In this document: piece by piece, positions 37,666 to 45,907 of the stretch
Numbering within the stretch: position 1 is the stretch's first letter
Layout: each line of letters starts with the position of its first letter
Assembly: GCF_004297265.1 (NCBI RefSeq)
Contig: NZ_SCUT01000028.1
Location: forward strand, 62,001 to 126,000
DNA: 64,000 bases
Direction of reading: 5' to 3'
From: Reyranella sp.
GTDB lineage: Bacteria > Pseudomonadota > Alphaproteobacteria > Reyranellales > Reyranellaceae
Position numbers and translations under genes: made by a program
Notes under the pieces: model-generated
Database searches by the model: none
What the model saw: the letters and a program-made list of their open reading frames with translations, nothing else
What the model was told of the DNA's origin: nothing

Positions 37666-40341
37666 TTGTCCATCACGGTCGATCTCGATCATCGCCCGCC
37701 GCTCGCTTTCTATCTGTCCGTAGGCCTGGTCGCCGGCAGCATCATCGCGCTGCAGATCGGCATCATGCGCGTGTTCTCCGTCGGCAGCTGGGCCCATTTC
37801 GGCTCGCTGGTGGTGAGCCTCGCCATGTTCGGCTTCGGTCTCACCAGCGCCGTGATGTGCGTCGGCAAGAGCTGGTTCGAGCGTCACTGGATCGGCTCCG
37901 TGAAGGGCGCGCTGCTGGCCTTCGGGCCGCTGATGGTGGTGTGCAACCTCGCCGCCCAGCAGGTCCCGTTCAACGCGATCTTCCTGATCTCCGACCCGAT
38001 GCAGAAGTGGCGGCTGTTCGCCAACTTCGTGCTCTATTTCCTGCCGTTCCTCGCGGGGGCGCTGTATCTCGGCGTCATCTTCCTGAAGGCGCAGAAGACC
38101 TTCAACCGCGTCTACTTCGCCGATCTCGTCGGCTCGGGCCTGTGCGGCCTCACCGTGCTGTTGGCGATGTATGCCTGGCGGCCCGACGACCTCATCATGG
38201 CGCCGCTGCTCCTGTGGCTGGCCGGCGGCATCCTGTGGTTCGTGGCGCTGGGCGATCGCCGCGGCACCGCGGCCATCGTCGTCGTCGCGATCCTGTCGGC
38301 GGCCGTGCACCATCTGGCGCCGCAGCTCCTGAGCGTGCCGAAGCTCGCCGTGTCCGACTACAAGGGCGTCTCCTACGCCCGCAAGTTCCCCGATGCCGTG
38401 CGCGTCTACGAGCGCGCCTCGCCGTTCGGCTACATCGAGGTCTATTCCAGCTCCTACCTGCATTTCGCGCCGGGCCAGTCCGACAACGCGGCCTTCAACC
38501 TGAAGAAGATGCCGTCCAACGCCTATCTCGGCCTCTATATCGATTCCGAAGGCCCCGCCGGCATCATCAAGGACCTGCCGGCCGACGAGACGGCGTACTT
38601 CAAGTACCTGCCGATGTACTATCCGTACCTGCTGAAGAAGGACCCCAAGACCTTCGTGGTCCAGTTCGGCGGCGGCATCTCGACGGCGGTGGCGCTGAAG
38701 TCGGGCTCCAGCCAGGTGACGGTGGCCGAGGGCAATCCCGCGCTGCTGACCGCCTTCCGCGAGGACAAGTTCCTGCGCGACTTCACTGGCGACATCCTGA
38801 ACAACCCGAAGGTCAACGTCGTTGACTATGACGGCCGTCTCTATGTCGCGCATACCAAGAACCGCTACGACGTGATCGACCTGTCGCTGGCCGATTCGGC
38901 CGGCCTGTCGAGCCCAGGCGGCTTCTCGATCGTCGAGAAGTATTCCTACAGCCGCGAGGCGATGAGCGCCTACATGCGCGCGCTGACGCCGGGCGGCGTC
39001 CTGTCGGTGACCTTGTGGAACAAGGAAGAGCCGCCCAAGTCGGTGCTGAAGCTCTATGCCACGATGGCCGCCGCCGCACGGGACGTGGACGGCGGCAAGG
39101 ACATCGCGCAGAAATTCTACGTCGTCTCGTCCTATCTCTCGACCGCCACCGTGCTCTACAAGCGCGACGGCTTCTCGCCGGCGGAGATCGAGCTGCTCAA
39201 CGCCCACACCAAGGCGATGTCGTTCGACGAGATCTACTATCCCGGCTTCAAGGTCGATACGGCCGACCTGAAGCAGATCCTGCAGGACTATCGCGACCAG
39301 TTCTTCTTCGCGGGCCAAGCCGTCGATCCCACGGCGCCCGCGGAGACGGAGCCCAACGACAAGCCGCCCCCCGGAGTGAGTACAGGGGGAGCGCCCGGGG
39401 CGACCGAAGCCAAGGTCGACGGCCCGCCGCCCGCGCCGGTCGTACCGGCAACCGTGCTCGGCCGTCTCGCCTGGCATTATCTGCTCGAGGGCGGCTGGCA
39501 GAAGGTTGCGGACGAATATGTCTTCGACACCCGCATCCTGACCAACCACCAGCCGTACTTCGCCGCCTACATCAAGGTGCCCGACCTGCTGAAGTTCACC
39601 GACCGGCTCGAGCTGGTGCAGGACGAGTGGGGCTACCTGCTTCTGTGGGCGACGCTCGGCATCGCCACGGTCTTCGCGCTGACCCTCGTGCTGTTCCCGG
39701 TCGTGTTCGGCTGGCGCACGATCTTCAGCCGCTACCCTGGCAAGGCCGGCACGATGCTCTATTTCCTCTGCCTGGGGCTCGGCTACATCATCGTCGAGGT
39801 GGGCATGATCTCCCACTTCATCCTGGCCCTCTCCAACGCCACGGTCTCGGCCTCCGTGCTGATCACCGGCATGCTGGTCTTCTCCGGCATGGGCAGCTTC
39901 TTCTCCGAACGCTTCCTCGATCGGGCGCGTAGCTTCATGCCCAAGGTCTTCCTGGCGATCTTCGCGATCCTGGCGACCTATGCCTTCACCATCGACTATG
40001 CGCTCGACTGGATCGGCACGCTGCCCTACGCGCTGCGCATCCTGCTCTGCCTGCTGATCGTGTTCCCGCCGGCTTTCCTCATGGGCTTCCCCATGCCGAC
40101 CGCGATGACGATGCTCGGCCGCCTCGGCAAGGATCACATGTTCCTGTGGGCCTGGGGCATCAACGGCTGCTTCTCGGTGATCGGCGCCGCGCTGGTGCCG
40201 ATCGTGGCGACCAGCTTCGGCCTGCCGGCCGTGGTGCTGGTCGGTGCCTTCGCCTATCTGATCGCGCTGCCGGCCTTCTTCTCCGTTATCATGCCGCTCC
40301 AGCCCCGGGCGACGGGGGGAGCGCGGTCCGCCGTCGCGTGA
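37666..40341 (+). CDS. Membrane-embedded spermidine-synthase-like protein
   Basis: This 891-residue protein has about seven transmembrane segments in residues 15-230. A soluble middle of about 400 residues resembles the Rossmann part of polyamine aminopropyltransferases: VQFGGGISTAVALKSG near residue 330 is the SAM-type loop, then VTVAEGNPAL, NVVDYDGRLYVA and YDVIDLSLAD. A Pro-rich linker (residues 555-595) and a second membrane domain (about 655-880) follow. The start is TTG 37666 with ACGGAG upstream. It overlaps the next gene by four bases (GTGA). Similar membrane forms exist widely, but their reaction is mostly unproven. Confidence 0.85.
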   Translation: MSITVDLDHRPPLAFYLSVGLVAGSIIALQIGIMRVFSVGSWAHFGSLVVSLAMFGFGLTSAVMCVGKSWFERHWIGSVKGALLAFGPLMVVCNLAAQQVPFNAIFLISDPMQKWRLFANFVLYFLPFLAGALYLGVIFLKAQKTFNRVYFADLVGSGLCGLTVLLAMYAWRPDDLIMAPLLLWLAGGILWFVALGDRRGTAAIVVVAILSAAVHHLAPQLLSVPKLAVSDYKGVSYARKFPDAVRVYERASPFGYIEVYSSSYLHFAPGQSDNAAFNLKKMPSNAYLGLYIDSEGPAGIIKDLPADETAYFKYLPMYYPYLLKKDPKTFVVQFGGGISTAVALKSGSSQVTVAEGNPALLTAFREDKFLRDFTGDILNNPKVNVVDYDGRLYVAHTKNRYDVIDLSLADSAGLSSPGGFSIVEKYSYSREAMSAYMRALTPGGVLSVTLWNKEEPPKSVLKLYATMAAAARDVDGGKDIAQKFYVVSSYLSTATVLYKRDGFSPAEIELLNAHTKAMSFDEIYYPGFKVDTADLKQILQDYRDQFFFAGQAVDPTAPAETEPNDKPPPGVSTGGAPGATEAKVDGPPPAPVVPATVLGRLAWHYLLEGGWQKVADEYVFDTRILTNHQPYFAAYIKVPDLLKFTDRLELVQDEWGYLLLWATLGIATVFALTLVLFPVVFGWRTIFSRYPGKAGTMLYFLCLGLGYIIVEVGMISHFILALSNATVSASVLITGMLVFSGMGSFFSERFLDRARSFMPKVFLAIFAILATYAFTIDYALDWIGTLPYALRILLCLLIVFPPAFLMGFPMPTAMTMLGRLGKDHMFLWAWGINGCFSVIGAALVPIVATSFGLPAVVLVGAFAYLIALPAFFSVIMPLQPRATGGARSAVA

Positions 40342-41399
40342 AGCGGCGGGCGCTGCTGCTGGGGGCTCTCCTGATGCCGACCGCCGCGCACGCCCAGCCG
40401 AAGAAGCCCAAGAAGCCCAGCAAGCGGCAGGCCCCCAAGCCTGCCGCGAAGACCGCTCCGGTGCATGCCGCGAAGCCTGCTCCGGCCGCGCCGCCGCTTG
40501 GCCTGAAAGAACCTAAGACGCAGCTCGCGGCCTTCGACGCCTCGCCCTTTCCCTATCGTGGCTTCATCCCGGACACGACCAAGCCGTTCCTCGACGCGCG
40601 CGACGGCAAGCGGCGCGGTCATACGACTGGCCGCGGCGACGTCTACTGGGAAGACGTGGCCTACAGTGATCGTCGTTCGCTGCTCTACCTGCCACAGGGC
40701 TTCGATCCGGCGCGACCGGTGCTGATCCTGCTCTTCCTCCACGGTCAGGGCGCCACCCTGGAGCGCGACGTGGTGCTGCGCCAGGCCGTGCCGCGACAGG
40801 TCGACGAGTCGGGGAAGAACATCGCCCTGGTGGCGCCGCAGCTCGCCTACGATGCCCTGGATTCGAGCGCCGGCAATTTTTGGCGCGGCGGACATTTCGC
40901 CAGATATGTCGACGAGGCGGCGGAACGGCTGATGCGTCTCTACGGCAACCGCAGCGCCGGCCGTGGCCTGAACCTCGCGCCGGTGACGATCGCCGCCTAT
41001 AGCGGCGGCTACCTGTCGGCGGCCTATGCGCTGGAGCGCGGCGGCGCCAACCATCGCGTGAACGGGCTGATCCTGCTGGATGCGCTCTACGGCGACGAGG
41101 ACAAGTTCGCTGCCTGGTTCGCCGCCCGCCGCCGGCAGGCGTTCCTGCTGAGTGCCTTCACCGATTCGACCAAAGACGAGAACGCCACCCTTCAGGGGCT
41201 GCTGGCCAAGCGCCGCATTACCTCTACTCGCACTGTTCCGAAAGCGCTGACACCGGGCACCGCCTGCTTCCTGGGGCCGACGGGCGGACTCGACATGCAT
41301 GGCGATTTTGTTACGCGCGCGTGGCAGTCGGACCCTTTGAAGCAGGCGCTTTCCATGATTCCCGGCTTCGCCCCGGTTCATGGTAAAAAGAGTGCATGA
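40338..41399 (+). CDS. Exported alpha/beta-hydrolase-like protein
   Basis: This 353-residue protein starts at GTG 40338, overlapping the previous stop. It has a signal peptide (MKRRALLLGALLMPTAAHA), then a Lys/Pro/Ala-rich linker (residues 20-60). The hydrolase-like part has ILLFLHGQGATLERD (oxyanion region, near 130), a nucleophile elbow-like AYSGGYLSAAYALERGG (Ser near 221) and a C-terminal His in DMHGDF. The fold call is fair; catalytic activity and substrate are unproven. It is coupled to both neighbours by overlapping stops and starts (GTGA and ATGA), so it belongs with the membrane synthase-like protein. Confidence 0.78.
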   Translation: MKRRALLLGALLMPTAAHAQPKKPKKPSKRQAPKPAAKTAPVHAAKPAPAAPPLGLKEPKTQLAAFDASPFPYRGFIPDTTKPFLDARDGKRRGHTTGRGDVYWEDVAYSDRRSLLYLPQGFDPARPVLILLFLHGQGATLERDVVLRQAVPRQVDESGKNIALVAPQLAYDALDSSAGNFWRGGHFARYVDEAAERLMRLYGNRSAGRGLNLAPVTIAAYSGGYLSAAYALERGGANHRVNGLILLDALYGDEDKFAAWFAARRRQAFLLSAFTDSTKDENATLQGLLAKRRITSTRTVPKALTPGTACFLGPTGGLDMHGDFVTRAWQSDPLKQALSMIPGFAPVHGKKSA

Positions 41400-41944
41400 G
41401 CGATCCACTGCGCCAGGAACTCCTGGAAATCTTCGCCGGCCGAGCCACGCGGCGTTACGGCCTCTCCGACATCAACCAGCTTCAGCACGCGCTGCAGGCG
41501 GCGGCGCTGGCCGAGGCCGACGGTGCGCCGCCGGCGACCGTGCTGGCCTCGCTGCTGCACGATGTCGGACACATGATCCACGGGCTTGGCGAAGACCCGG
41601 CCTCGCAGGGCGTCGACGACGTTCATGAGGAGCTGGGCGCGCAATGGCTGGCCGAGCGTTTCGAGCCCGCGGTCAGCGAGCCGGTTCGCCTGCATGTGAC
41701 GGCGAAGCGCTATCTCTGCACCGTCGAGTCCGACTATTTCGGCAAGCTGGCGCCCGACTCGGTGCGCAGCCTGGAGCTGCAGGGTGGCCTGATGTCGCCC
41801 GACGAGGTCGACGCCTTCCGCGCCAATCCGTATCACGCCGAAGCGGTGCGGCTCAGACGCTACGACGAAGAAGCCAAGGACCCGCGCGCCAGCACCCCCG
41901 ACTTCGACTACTACCTGCGGCACGTCCCGGCCTGCCGGAAGTAA
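41396..41944 (+). CDS. PhnZ-type HD-domain protein (phosphonate-degradation HDIG family)
   Basis: This 182-residue HD-fold protein resembles the mixed-valent di-iron oxygenases PhnZ/TmpB that cleave 2-amino-1-hydroxyethylphosphonate-type compounds. The pattern is present in order: YGLSDINQLQHALQAA, the HD pair in LLHDVGHM, HEELGAQWL, and the LHVTAKRYLC segment. SVRSLELQGGLMS and ANPYHAEAVRLRRYDEEAKDP follow. ATG overlaps the hydrolase stop. No other phosphonate gene is nearby, so it may have another phosphonate- or inositol-like substrate. Confidence 0.82.
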   Translation: MSDPLRQELLEIFAGRATRRYGLSDINQLQHALQAAALAEADGAPPATVLASLLHDVGHMIHGLGEDPASQGVDDVHEELGAQWLAERFEPAVSEPVRLHVTAKRYLCTVESDYFGKLAPDSVRSLELQGGLMSPDEVDAFRANPYHAEAVRLRRYDEEAKDPRASTPDFDYYLRHVPACRK

Positions 41945-41947
41945 ACG

Positions 41948-42062
41948 CCTCCCCATTCAAATGGGGAGGTGCCCCGTCTTACGGGGCGGAGGGGTCATTG
42001 ATGCCTCTCTGCCTATGACCCCTCCGTCCCCTTCGGGGACATCTCCCCCGCTGACGGGGGAG
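41948..42062. repeat. Composite palindromic intergenic repeat of nested hairpins
   Basis: Five pairings are perfect: CCTCCCCATT / AATGGGGAGG (41948-41969), GCCCCGT / ACGGGGC (41971-41987), a 12-bp outer helix CGGAGGGGTCAT / ATGACCCCTCCG (41987-41998 with 42015-42026), GTCCCC / GGGGAC (42026-42040), and CTCCCCCG / CGGGGGAG (42043-42062). Such compound elements are common intergenic repeats in alphaproteobacteria. It lies between the HD gene and the dehydratase gene. Confidence 0.8.
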
Positions 42063-42080
42063 GAGAAGCGAAGAGGCCGC

Positions 42081-43004
42081 ATGATCTCCCGTTCCAACGT
42101 CGAGGCCGCCTGGGGCCTGATCCGGCCGCATGTGCGTCGCACGCCGGTCATCGAACTCCCTGCCGGCTCGCTCAGCGTGACGGTATCGCTGGCGCTGAAG
42201 CTCGAATCATTGCAGGTCAGCGGCTCGTTCAAGGGACGCGGCGCGTTCCACAAGCTGCTCGCCTCGAAGGTGCCGGCGGCCGGCATTGTCGCGGCGTCAG
42301 GCGGCAATCACGGTGCCGCAGCGGCCTATGCCGCGCGCGCCCTGGGCCACAAGGCCGAGATCTTCGTGCCGACCATCGCCGCGCCGGCCAAGGTGGCGCG
42401 GCTGCGCAGCTACGGCGCGGTCGTGAACCAGATCGGCGCTGTGTATGCCGAAGCCCGCGCCGCCTCCGAAGCGCGCGCCGCGGAGACCGGCGCGCTGATC
42501 GTGCCAGCCTATGAGGACGAGGTCGTGTTCGCGGGCGCCGGCAGCGTCGCGCTGGAATTCGCCGAGCAGGCCGAGTTCGACACGCTGCTGATCGCCGTCG
42601 GCGGTGGAGGCCTGATCGCCGGCTGCGCCGCCGCGATCGGCTCGGTGAAGAAGATAGTCGCCGTCGAGACCGAGGGCACGCCGACCCTGCACGAGGCGCT
42701 GAAGGCCGGGAAGCCGGTCGACGTCGCGATCTCCGGCATCGCCGCCGACGCGCTGGGCGCCAGCCGCATCGGCACGCCCAACTTCGAGGTCGCCCGCATG
42801 CTAGTCCGCGACTCCGTGCTCGTCACCGACGAGGCCGTGCGTGAGACGCAGCGCGCGCTGTGGGACGAGCTTCGCATCGTCGCCGAACCGGCCGGCGCAA
42901 CCGGCCTCGCCGCGCTGCGCGCCGGCGCCTATCGTCCCGCGCCGGGCGAGCGTGTCGCGACGTTGATCTGCGGCGCCAACACCGATCCAGGTTCGGTGGT
43001 GTAG
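42081..43004 (+). CDS. PLP-dependent threonine/serine dehydratase-like enzyme
   Basis: This 307-residue fold-type II PLP enzyme is related to threonine and serine dehydratases. The PLP lysine is in VSGSFKGRGAF (about residue 50). ASGGNHGAAAAYAARALGHKAEIFVP and the phosphate loop VGGGGLIAG follow. A C-terminal regulatory domain is absent, so it resembles the catabolic or hydroxyaspartate-dehydratase forms more than biosynthetic IlvA. ATG 42081 is chosen because upstream in-frame sequence is the hairpin repeat. It ends at TAG 43004. Confidence 0.92.
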   Translation: MISRSNVEAAWGLIRPHVRRTPVIELPAGSLSVTVSLALKLESLQVSGSFKGRGAFHKLLASKVPAAGIVAASGGNHGAAAAYAARALGHKAEIFVPTIAAPAKVARLRSYGAVVNQIGAVYAEARAASEARAAETGALIVPAYEDEVVFAGAGSVALEFAEQAEFDTLLIAVGGGGLIAGCAAAIGSVKKIVAVETEGTPTLHEALKAGKPVDVAISGIAADALGASRIGTPNFEVARMLVRDSVLVTDEAVRETQRALWDELRIVAEPAGATGLAALRAGAYRPAPGERVATLICGANTDPGSVV

Positions 43005-43011
43005 CGCAAAA

Positions 43012-43039
43012 TTGAGATTGAGCAGAAATCTGCTATACT
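43012..43039 (+). promoter_or_regulatory. Sigma-70-like promoter with palindromic spacer
   Basis: TTGAGA (43012-43017), a 16-base spacer and TATACT (43034-43039) form a good housekeeping promoter. The spacer holds AGCAGA-AA-TCTGCT (43021-43034), a perfect 6-bp-arm palindrome and possible operator. It lies 265 bases upstream of the orphan gene at 43304. The region 43005-43303 (299 bases) holds this promoter and otherwise no supported gene. Confidence 0.5.
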
Positions 43040-43303
43040 ACCCGCAGGTTTCGACGCAATGCGTCGGCCGTGTCTGCCCGGTCACGATCAGTCTTCAGCG
43101 TTTAAAAGGTCAGCCCCCTTATCGATGATGGGGTTGTGCTGCTTCGTTCGAAGCACGTCGTGCCGGCAGTGCCAGCACTCTAGGAAAACGCCAACCGCGA
43201 ACGGTCTCGTCGCACGCGCCTCCGCTCATTGCGGAAAGTTCGGCGCGCGTGGAGCCGAAGCCTTCGCTTGGCATGCCTCGTAACCATTCCGAAGGAAAGA
43301 ACG

Positions 43304-43885
43304 ATGACCGACCGTAGGGCCGCCGAGATCATGTATCCCAACCAGGAAGGAGACTGGCAGATCGAACTGAGGCAGCGACCGATTGCCCATCGCGGGCATG
43401 CCTTTCTGGCGCTTGTCCATAAGGGCCAGATAGTCAGTGAACTTCATGGCTTTGGTCATTCAAGGCATACGGACAAACGGCAGATGCTGGCAACCGATGG
43501 AGCTCACCTGCGGGGCACGGAATCCAATCCAGATACGCTCGGGGATACGAAATCTGTCGGAGTAGTGAAGTCCGGCAGCAGGGAAGAAATCGAGAAAATC
43601 TGGGCGAAAGGTGCCGAAGCGGCTTCAGCTATCACGGAGCGAGACCTCGACTACAAAGCGTATGACCCATCGTACGAGCTTGGCACCGACGGTGGCCAGA
43701 TCCAGAACAGCAATTCGGTCGCCTACACGATCGCCAAGGCCATGGGGGTGGAGGCTGCCGCCGATCGCGTTCTGAAGGAGCAAGACGAGAGCCGCCGCTT
43801 CTCCGGGTGGAAGCGTGACCTGCTCGATCCGAAGTACAAGCGTTACGTGGCGCCGCCGGTCTTCCCGGTGAGAGACGCTCCGTGA
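43304..43885 (+). CDS. Hypothetical protein with HGxAFLALV and NSNS motifs
   Basis: This 193-residue protein has a ribosome site (GGAAAGA) before ATG 43304. It has no signal peptide. Two blocks stand out: HRGHAFLALVHKGQIVSELHGF (residues about 29-50) and IQNSNSVAYTIAKAMGVE (about 144-161). This His-block plus Asn-block order is reminiscent of papain-like or NlpC-like amidase folds, in which NC would lead the helix; here Ser replaces Cys, so activity is doubtful. GC and codon use look lower than in the flanks, which suggests transfer. It is followed by a lipoprotein gene. I do not recognise the family. Confidence 0.75.
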   Translation: MTDRRAAEIMYPNQEGDWQIELRQRPIAHRGHAFLALVHKGQIVSELHGFGHSRHTDKRQMLATDGAHLRGTESNPDTLGDTKSVGVVKSGSREEIEKIWAKGAEAASAITERDLDYKAYDPSYELGTDGGQIQNSNSVAYTIAKAMGVEAAADRVLKEQDESRRFSGWKRDLLDPKYKRYVAPPVFPVRDAP

Positions 43886-43966
43886 TGCCTTGGTCTGATT
43901 GCAACCATAGATTGGTGGAACGAAAATGAATGCCCGGCATGCTGCGCTTTCACAACGAGGTGCGGC

Positions 43967-44365
43967 ATGCCGAGATTCTTCCAATGTCGTCTTGCGTCTG
44001 TCCTTGCTTTCTTGCTCGCTATCGGTGGCTGTACGTTTTTCTGCGATAATATCGAGCAAGCTTCCACCAAAACCCGGGTGACTGGCCCCTTTCATTACAC
44101 GCTGCCGGCCAATACCTGGATCGACAACACTCGAATGGCCTCTTACCTTCGTGGGGTCATCGAATCGAAGGGACGGCAGCAACTCACCTACTCGGGGTAC
44201 GATTGCTCGCCCCGCCCGGTTGCGGACTGCCCGGATTGTCTTCTGTGCACCGAGAAAATTCGCGGCGTCAATAATGCCCAATGCAAGCCGGAAGGCGACC
44301 TGTTCATCCGGGCCTATGTCGGTCCCGGCTCGAACGTGCAAGCCCAGACGTACTGGCGGAAGTAA
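43967..44365 (+). CDS. Small Cys-rich putative lipoprotein
   Basis: This 132-residue protein has a lipoprotein signal with LAIGGC (Cys 22) after a hydrophobic helix. The mature part is rich in Cys (CDN, YDCSPRP, DCPDCLLC, AQCKPEG), so disulfides are likely. No homologue is recognised. It is on the same strand as the orphan at 43304, 81 bp after it, and shares its low GC. It converges with the minus-strand gene at 44375 with a 9-bp gap. Confidence 0.75.
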   Translation: MPRFFQCRLASVLAFLLAIGGCTFFCDNIEQASTKTRVTGPFHYTLPANTWIDNTRMASYLRGVIESKGRQQLTYSGYDCSPRPVADCPDCLLCTEKIRGVNNAQCKPEGDLFIRAYVGPGSNVQAQTYWRK

Positions 44366-44374
44366 GCCAGCGCT

Positions 44375-44944
44375 CTACCGCGTGACCTCGGTCACGACCG
44401 CGCGGTTGGCCTTGCCGGCGCCGTCGCTGAAATCGTAGCGGATGGCGAACTTGTCGGCGGGGGAGATCCACCAGCGAGAGATCGTGCGCTGACCCTTGTC
44501 GCCGGTCTCGTTCATCTCGATCAGGAACGTGTCGATCATCTTGTCGCCCGGCCCGGTGCGCCGCTCATAGCGCGCCACCGCGAGCTGGTAGGTCCAGGTG
44601 CCGCTGCCGATCTTGTAGCTCGCCTCGATCTTCTTGCCGACTTCGAGCGGCCACAGGCGCTCCGGCCGAAGGGCGGCGATGTAGGCGGTGAGGTCGGCGC
44701 CGTCGGCCGAGGGATTGTCGAACAGCAGCGCGCGCAGCTTGAAGGGCTTCCCGCCGACGCGGTCCATGATGCAGTCCATGCCGTCGCGGCTGCGGGCCAC
44801 GACCTTGACCCCGCTGTCGTAGGTGAAGGTCGTGCCCGGGTCGGGGCAGGCAAACTGCATGGTCTGGGCGGAGGCGGCCCCGGGAAGCGCAACGGCGCAG
44901 AGCAGGGCGGCCGACAGGGCGGACAAGGCTACGGGCAGTCTCAT
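44375..44944 (-). CDS. Secreted hypothetical protein
   Basis: The product is about 189 residues. A Sec signal (PVALSALSAALLCAVALPGAASA) is followed by a mature beta-rich domain with CPDPGTTFTYDSGVKVVARSRDGMDC, TYQLAVARYERRTGPGDKMIDTFLIEMNETG and a final VVTEVTR. Two cysteines may bond. ATG 44944 starts MRLPV; a longer start at 44962 is possible but adds only MAMIRA. It lies 19 bp downstream of the ABC ATPase gene, at the end of the large leftward block. Function is unknown. Confidence 0.8.
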   Translation of the reverse strand: MRLPVALSALSAALLCAVALPGAASAQTMQFACPDPGTTFTYDSGVKVVARSRDGMDCIMDRVGGKPFKLRALLFDNPSADGADLTAYIAALRPERLWPLEVGKKIEASYKIGSGTWTYQLAVARYERRTGPGDKMIDTFLIEMNETGDKGQRTISRWWISPADKFAIRYDFSDGAGKANRAVVTEVTR

Positions 44945-44963
44945 GGCCCGGATCATAGCCAAA

Positions 44964-45905
44964 TCAGACGAAATGGCACGCCGCCTGCGCGCCGTTGCTA
45001 ACCGGCCGCAGTACCGGCTTCTCGACCCGGCAGCGGTCCTGGGCCATCGGACAGCGGGAGTTGAAGGGGCAGCCGGGCGGTGGGTTGAGCGGGCTGGGCA
45101 GCTCGCCCTGCAGGACCGTGCGCTGGCGGGCGCGGGCGAGCTTCGGGTTGGCGATCGGCGCGGCGGCCAGCAGGGCCTTCGTGTAGGGGTGTTGCGGGCT
45201 CTTCCAGATCTGGTCGCGGCCGCCGATCTCGAACAGCATGCCGAGATACATCACCGCCACCCGGTCGGCGATGTGCTCGACGACGCTGAGATCGTGGCTG
45301 ATGAAGAGGTAGGAGACGCCGAACTGGCTCTTCAGATCCTCGAGGAGATTGATCACCTGGGCGCGCACCGAGACGTCGAGCGCCGAGACCGGCTCGTCGC
45401 AGATGATGAGTTTGGGGCTAAGCGCCAGGGCGCGGGCGATGCCGATGCGCTGGCGCTGGCCGCCGGAGAATTCGTGCGGGTAGCGCTGCTTGGCGTCGCT
45501 CGGCAGGCCGACCCAGCGCAGTAAGGTCTCGACCCGCTCAGCCGTCGCGTCGGCCTTCCAGCCGGCCAGCACCAGCGGCTGTGCCACCGAGCGGCCGACC
45601 GTCGAGCGCGGGTTCAGCGATCCATACGGGTCCTGGAAGATCATCTGCACCTTGCGGCGCATCTCGGTGAGCTGCTCGCGGTTGAGCGGTGCGATGTCGA
45701 CGCCCTCGACCACGATCTCGCCGCCGGCGACGGGCACCAGCTTCATGATAGCCTTGCCCAGGGTGGACTTGCCGCAGCCGGATTCGCCCACGAGGCCCAG
45801 CGTCTCGCCGACCGCGAGGTCGAGGCTGACGCCGTTCACGGCACGCACGACGCCGCCCGCGGTGTTGAACTGGACGCGCACGTCGCGCAGGGAGAGCAAC
45901 GACAT
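44964..45905 (-). CDS. Oligopeptide/dipeptide ABC transporter ATP-binding protein, DppF-like
   Basis: This 313-residue ATPase has Walker [11 protein letters not shown]-loop FQDPYGSLNPR, signature FSGGQRQR, Walker B LIICDEP and the H-loop FISHD. A C-terminal extension (LNPPPGCPFNSRCP...C) binds a 4Fe-4S cluster in DppF-type ATPases. It is the second ATPase of the importer and drives uptake with the DppD-like subunit. The start is ATG 45905, two bases after the upstream stop. Confidence 0.94.
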   Translation of the reverse strand: MSLLSLRDVRVQFNTAGGVVRAVNGVSLDLAVGETLGLVGESGCGKSTLGKAIMKLVPVAGGEIVVEGVDIAPLNREQLTEMRRKVQMIFQDPYGSLNPRSTVGRSVAQPLVLAGWKADATAERVETLLRWVGLPSDAKQRYPHEFSGGQRQRIGIARALALSPKLIICDEPVSALDVSVRAQVINLLEDLKSQFGVSYLFISHDLSVVEHIADRVAVMYLGMLFEIGGRDQIWKSPQHPYTKALLAAAPIANPKLARARQRTVLQGELPSPLNPPPGCPFNSRCPMAQDRCRVEKPVLRPVSNGAQAACHFV

Positions 45906-45907
45906 GG

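Noticed and set aside
43059..43283. Small ORF between the dehydratase and the orphan gene
   Set aside because: It has no ribosome site, its composition is Arg/Ser/Cys-rich and it matches no domain. The region is better seen as a 5' leader.
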